Of a DNA stretch of 64,000 nucleotides, positions 59,611 through 64,000 are shown piece after piece. How positions within the stretch are numbered: the stretch's first letter is position 1; each line of letters begins with the position of its first letter. The translations under genes and the position numbers were made by a program. The notes under the pieces are model-generated. The model had not been told where the DNA came from, ran no database searches, and saw nothing but the letters and a program-made list of their open reading frames with translations. Source of the stretch: Thalassovita sp. (GTDB lineage: Bacteria > Pseudomonadota > Alphaproteobacteria > Rhodobacterales > Rhodobacteraceae); contig JARGPB010000016.1 of the NCBI GenBank assembly GCA_029212905.1, forward strand, positions 17,334-81,333. The letters run 5' to 3'.

Positions 59611-59875
59611 TCCTATGTCACCCCACAAATCCAAAATGAACTGGAACTGGGTTCAGTCGACACCAGACAATGCGAGGTAAACACGATTTGACATCGACGC
59701 TGCATCAGGCCGGTGAACGCGATCACAAGGGACAGTGAGCCCCGCCAAGACTATGGCCATCTTTGACGTCAGGATCGTGAGCTTATCCCGTTCATAAAAA
59801 AATATTTGGATGATCAAAGGGTTGATTGACCCCACCCCACACCCACATGGGAAACAACCATTGCAAGGCCCTGTT
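59611..59875. other. 265-bp gap between mlaF and the PqiA-family gene
   Basis: AT-richer than the flanks. It contains a TTGACGTC near 59763 and a TTATCC about 15 bases later that could be a weak promoter, and a run of seven A at about 59799. I see no convincing coding frame or strong stem-loop terminator. Confidence 0.4.
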
Positions 59876-60316
59876 ATGACCAGTTTCCTGCGCTACGCCA
59901 ATCTTAGCCTTCTGATCCTGTTTCCCATCGCATGGTTTGCGCCGTTGCTGCGCGCGGGGCTGTTGCCACTGTTCGGGCTCAGCGAAATCAGCGTGATCTC
60001 GGGGCTGCAAAGCCTGTGGGACACTGATGTGTTTCTGGCGCTGATTGTGACGATATTCGCCCTGTTCGCGCCCTACCTGAAAACCATCGGGCTGGCGCTG
60101 ATCCATTTCGACTTGCTGGACAAACGCACCCTGCCCGCGCTGAACATCCTGGGCAAACTGGCGATGGCAGACATCTTTTTGATCGCGCTCTATATTACAA
60201 TTGCCAAAGGCATCGGCGTTGGACGGATCGAGGTCGCCTGGGGGCTGTACCTGTTTACGGGCTGTATCCTGGCGTCATTGGGGATTTCAATCGCCGCACG
60301 CAAGGAACAGGTTTGA
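59876..60316 (+). CDS. Paraquat-inducible protein A family membrane protein
   Basis: A 146-residue integral membrane protein with four hydrophobic helices, corresponding to one PqiA domain. Recognisable parts are ISVISGLQSLWDTD, LFAPYLKTIGLAL and NILGKLAMADIFLIALYI; the last, with its G-K-x-x-M-x-D pattern, is typical of PqiA. Usual PqiA proteins have two such domains and zinc-ribbon cysteines; this short form lacks the cysteines. PqiA proteins work with MCE-family lipid-transport systems, which may explain its position after mlaEF. ATG at 59876 after AAGG. Confidence 0.82.
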   Translation: MTSFLRYANLSLLILFPIAWFAPLLRAGLLPLFGLSEISVISGLQSLWDTDVFLALIVTIFALFAPYLKTIGLALIHFDLLDKRTLPALNILGKLAMADIFLIALYITIAKGIGVGRIEVAWGLYLFTGCILASLGISIAARKEQV

Positions 60317-60348
60317 CCGCAGCCCCGCCCTAGGGCATCACTTGCGGC

Positions 60349-61713
<1,365 letters not shown>

Positions 61714-61738
61714 GCGCTCAGGAAACAGGGACGGACTT

Positions 61739-62293
61739 ATGGACGGGTTCACCATCATCGACGGCGTAGTCGCTGTCGTTATCATCCTCTCGGCGCTGCT
61801 GGCGTATTCACGCGGCGTCGTCCGCGAGGCATTGGCGATCGCCGGATGGGTCGCTGCGGCCGTTCTGGCCTATATTTTCGCGCCGCAAGTGCAGCCTCTG
61901 GTCAAGGAAATCCCGATTTTGGGCGATTTCATATCGGATAGCTGCGAGCTGAGCATCATCGCCGCCTTTGCCGCTGTCTTTGCCTTGGCACTGGTGCTGG
62001 CATCGTTGTTCACACCGTTGTTTTCCTCGCTCGTGCAGCGTTCGGCGCTGGGGGGGCTTGATCAGGGCTTTGGGTTCCTGTTCGGTGTCTTGCGCGGCAT
62101 CCTCTTGGTCGCCATCGCATTTTTCGTCTACGAGACCGTGCTCACATCCCAGCAGATCCCGATGGTGGATGACAGCCGCTCGGCGCGCGTGTTCTCAAAA
62201 ATGACCGGCAAGATCGAAGACGGCGACCCCGCCCAGGCGCTGGGTTGGATCACGACGCAATACGAACAGCTGACCAACGCCTGTGAGAAATAA
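61739..62293 (+). CDS. cvpA: CvpA family membrane protein
   Basis: A 184-residue protein with four membrane helices: FTIIDGVVAVVIILSALLAY (N-terminal CvpA motif with the R-G-x-x-R-E-x-L that follows, YSRGVVREAL) and a middle region with ALGGLDQGFGFLFGVLRG. CvpA is needed for colicin V production and envelope stress tolerance in E. coli and usually precedes purF, as here. ATG at 61739 (MDGF); the frame opening at 61688 overlaps radA. Confidence 0.93.
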   Translation: MDGFTIIDGVVAVVIILSALLAYSRGVVREALAIAGWVAAAVLAYIFAPQVQPLVKEIPILGDFISDSCELSIIAAFAAVFALALVLASLFTPLFSSLVQRSALGGLDQGFGFLFGVLRGILLVAIAFFVYETVLTSQQIPMVDDSRSARVFSKMTGKIEDGDPAQALGWITTQYEQLTNACEK

Positions 62294-62338
62294 CCTGTGT
62301 AAAAGCGCCGCGGGGTGCCGCAACGCAGCAACAAACAC

Positions 62339-62370
62339 ACCGCCCGTGCATTTGCCGGGCGGTTCTTTTA
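62339..62370 (+). terminator. Intrinsic terminator between cvpA and purF
   Basis: A perfect 8-bp stem ACCGCCCG and CGGGCGGT with a 9-base loop, then TTCTTTT. Located 46 bp after the cvpA stop, it implies purF starts from its own promoter within 62371-62447. Confidence 0.8.
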
Positions 62371-62447
62371 TGATCCTTTCGTGACAGTTGCGTTTTCACG
62401 CCCTATGTAGGGGCAAAACTGCCAGCCAACGGATTCGGAGCTCAGCC

Positions 62448-63914
62448 TTGTCCAAGCTTATGCCGCCTGCTCACCCTTTCGACGATGACAAGCTCAAGGA
62501 GGAGTGCGGCGTGTTCGGCGTCATCGGCGTTGCCGATGCTGCCAACTTTGTCGCACTTGGCCTTCATGCCCTGCAACACCGAGGCCAAGAGGCCGGCGGT
62601 ATTGTCAGCCACGACCCGGACGAAGGGTTCAACAGCGCCCGCCGGTTCGGCTATGTGCGCGATAACTTTACCTCGCAATCGCTGATGAAAACACTGCCTG
62701 GGCCGTTGGCCATCGGGCATGTCCGTTATTCCACCGCCGGGTCCAAAGGCGCTGCCATCCGTGATGTGCAGCCGTTTTTCGGTGAATTCTCGATGGGTGG
62801 GGCCGCGATTGCCCATAACGGCAACATCACCAACGCCGACGCATTGCGCCGCGAGCTGATTGAACGTGGCTCGATCTTCCAAAGCTCCTCGGACAGTGAG
62901 TGCATCATCCATCTGATGGCGCGGTCGCTACAGCGCAATATCCCCGAACGGATGGAGGACGCGCTGCGTCGCGTCGAAGGCGCATTTTCCGTGGTCGCAA
63001 TGACCCGCACCAAACTGATCGGCGTCCGTGATCCGCTGGGCGTACGCCCGCTGGTTCTGGGCAAAATCGGGGATGGCTGGGCGCTTAGCTCGGAGACCTG
63101 CGCGCTGGACATAATCGGCGCAGAATACGTTCGCGAAATCGAACCCGGCGAAATGGTCGTTATCTCGGAAAAACACGGCATCGAAAGCGTCCGTCCGTTC
63201 CGTACGCAGCCGTCGAAATTCTGCGTATTCGAACATGTATATTTCTCGCGTCCCGACAGTATCATCGGCGGGCGCTCGGTCTATGAAACGCGCCGTCAAA
63301 TCGGTGTAGAACTGGCCCGTGAAAGCCCGGTCGAGGCCGATCTGGTCTGTGCGGTTCCCGACAGCGGCACCCCCGCAGCCATCGGGTTCAGCCAAGAAAG
63401 CGGCATTCCCTTTGCGATGGGAATCATCCGGAACCAATATATGGGCCGGACCTTCATCGAGCCGACCGAGCAGATCCGCAACATGGGTGTGCGCCTGAAA
63501 CTGAACGTCAACCGCGCCCTGATCAAAGGTAAACGGGTGATCCTGGTTGATGACTCGGTGGTGCGCGGGACAACGTCGCGCAAGATCAAGGAAATGATCC
63601 TGGATGCCGGCGCGGCCGAGGTGCACTTCCGCATCGCCAGCCCGCCCACCGCCTGGCCCTGTTTCTATGGTGTGGACACGCCTCAGCGCGAAAAACTTCT
63701 GGCCGCCACCATGACCGAAGAAGAAATGCGCCAGCATCTGAACGTGGACAGCCTGAAATTCATTTCGTTGGACGGGCTGTATCGCGCCGTGGGCGAGGCC
63801 GAAGGCCGCAACGCCAAATGCCCGCAATATTGTGATGCGTGTTTCTCGGGGGAATATCCGGTAGAGCCCGCAGACATGATCCAAAAGGGGTTCCAGCTCA
63901 AAGCCGCAGAATAA
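62448..63914 (+). CDS. purF: Amidophosphoribosyltransferase
   Basis: A 488-residue enzyme that makes 5-phosphoribosylamine, first step of purine synthesis. The Ntn-glutaminase half begins after a short propeptide at KEECGVFGVIG (catalytic Cys), with HALQHRGQEAGGI, HVRYSTAGSK and IAHNGNITN. The phosphoribosyltransferase half has KRVILVDDSVVRGTTSRK. A cysteine set near the end (KCPQYCDACFSGEYP) could bind an iron-sulfur cluster. Start: TTG at 62448, 7 bases after GGAG; ATG at 62460 lacks a well-placed Shine-Dalgarno sequence but is the alternative. Confidence 0.95.
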   Translation: MSKLMPPAHPFDDDKLKEECGVFGVIGVADAANFVALGLHALQHRGQEAGGIVSHDPDEGFNSARRFGYVRDNFTSQSLMKTLPGPLAIGHVRYSTAGSKGAAIRDVQPFFGEFSMGGAAIAHNGNITNADALRRELIERGSIFQSSSDSECIIHLMARSLQRNIPERMEDALRRVEGAFSVVAMTRTKLIGVRDPLGVRPLVLGKIGDGWALSSETCALDIIGAEYVREIEPGEMVVISEKHGIESVRPFRTQPSKFCVFEHVYFSRPDSIIGGRSVYETRRQIGVELARESPVEADLVCAVPDSGTPAAIGFSQESGIPFAMGIIRNQYMGRTFIEPTEQIRNMGVRLKLNVNRALIKGKRVILVDDSVVRGTTSRKIKEMILDAGAAEVHFRIASPPTAWPCFYGVDTPQREKLLAATMTEEEMRQHLNVDSLKFISLDGLYRAVGEAEGRNAKCPQYCDACFSGEYPVEPADMIQKGFQLKAAE

Positions 63915-64000
63915 CTTCTGCTTTTCGCCGATTCTGTGTGAAAATACCGTATCTCTTGCGCAGGACATGACGCCTCAAACAGCGCGCGCGCCTTTCTGAT
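63915..64000. other. 86-bp end of window after purF
   Basis: No feature I can support. An ATG at 63966 opens a frame that stops after ten codons. Confidence 0.4.

Noticed and set aside
62928..63968. 346-codon minus-strand frame opposite purF
   Set aside because: Shadow frame; PurF motifs are complete on the plus strand.

Overview
The window looks like ordinary chromosome from a GC-rich marine alphaproteobacterium of the Rhodobacteraceae (Roseobacter group). The evidence is gene order (lptG-lptD-surA-pdxA-rsmA; dnaB, alr, mlaE-mlaF and then radA-cvpA-purF; the DUF2849-cysI-cysH-DUF934 sulfur operon beside an Lrp regulator), lineage families such as DUF4167, a candidate iron-rhodo-box (TGA-N9-TCA), and a 22-bp intergenic repeat seen four times. 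Genes are packed on both strands with many 4-bp ATGA/GTGA overlaps. I see no rRNA, tRNA, CRISPR array, insertion sequence or prophage. No gene-free gap exceeds 300 bases.

Layout. 1-5.3 kb: outer-membrane assembly (lptG end, lptD, surA), then pdxA and rsmA, ending in a bidirectional terminator. 5.4-11.9 kb: DUF4167, the prfA-prmC translation-termination pair, two small envelope proteins, agmatinase, an M20 amidohydrolase and mazG. 12-19.7 kb: an iron-binding periplasmic protein behind an iron-box-like promoter, nucleoside hydrolase plus acetyltransferase, selO, a DMT exporter, DUF2238, an EEP-family protein and a Na+/H+ antiporter. 19.8-25.7 kb: a DEAD-box helicase, a RES-type toxin with a long antitoxin under a clear promoter/operator, a Fur-family regulator, a second DMT exporter and enolase. 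26-28.3 kb: two paralogous ClpP-like secreted proteins flanking a DUF1097 membrane protein, then a cupin. 28.5-34.7 kb: zwf-pgl, an unassigned radical SAM protein, anmK, tyrS and an Lrp regulator. 34.9-41.1 kb: assimilatory sulfite and APS reduction, ferredoxin-NADP reductase, an Ala/Glu-rich membrane protein, infC with an ATA start, and a methyltransferase. 41.1-46.7 kb (minus strand): molybdenum-hydroxylase/CO-dehydrogenase-type maturation genes (coxD, coxE, xdhC, a molybdopterin-binding protein) with a split YeeE/YedE sulfur transporter inserted among them. 46.9-53 kb: a tightly coupled glycosyltransferase/sulfotransferase operon with a 773-residue fusion, followed by an alpha/beta-hydrolase-like protein whose nucleophile position is Cys. 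53-64 kb: pyrC-pyrE, dnaB, alr, mlaE-mlaF, pqiA-like, radA, cvpA, purF.

The most promising places for something undescribed are the sulfur-transport/cofactor-maturation island (41.1-46.7 kb), the glyco/sulfo operon (46.9-53 kb), the RES module (21.4-22.8 kb) and the duplicated ClpP-like secreted proteins (26-27.9 kb). All functions are read from sequence motifs and family memory; no database search was run.
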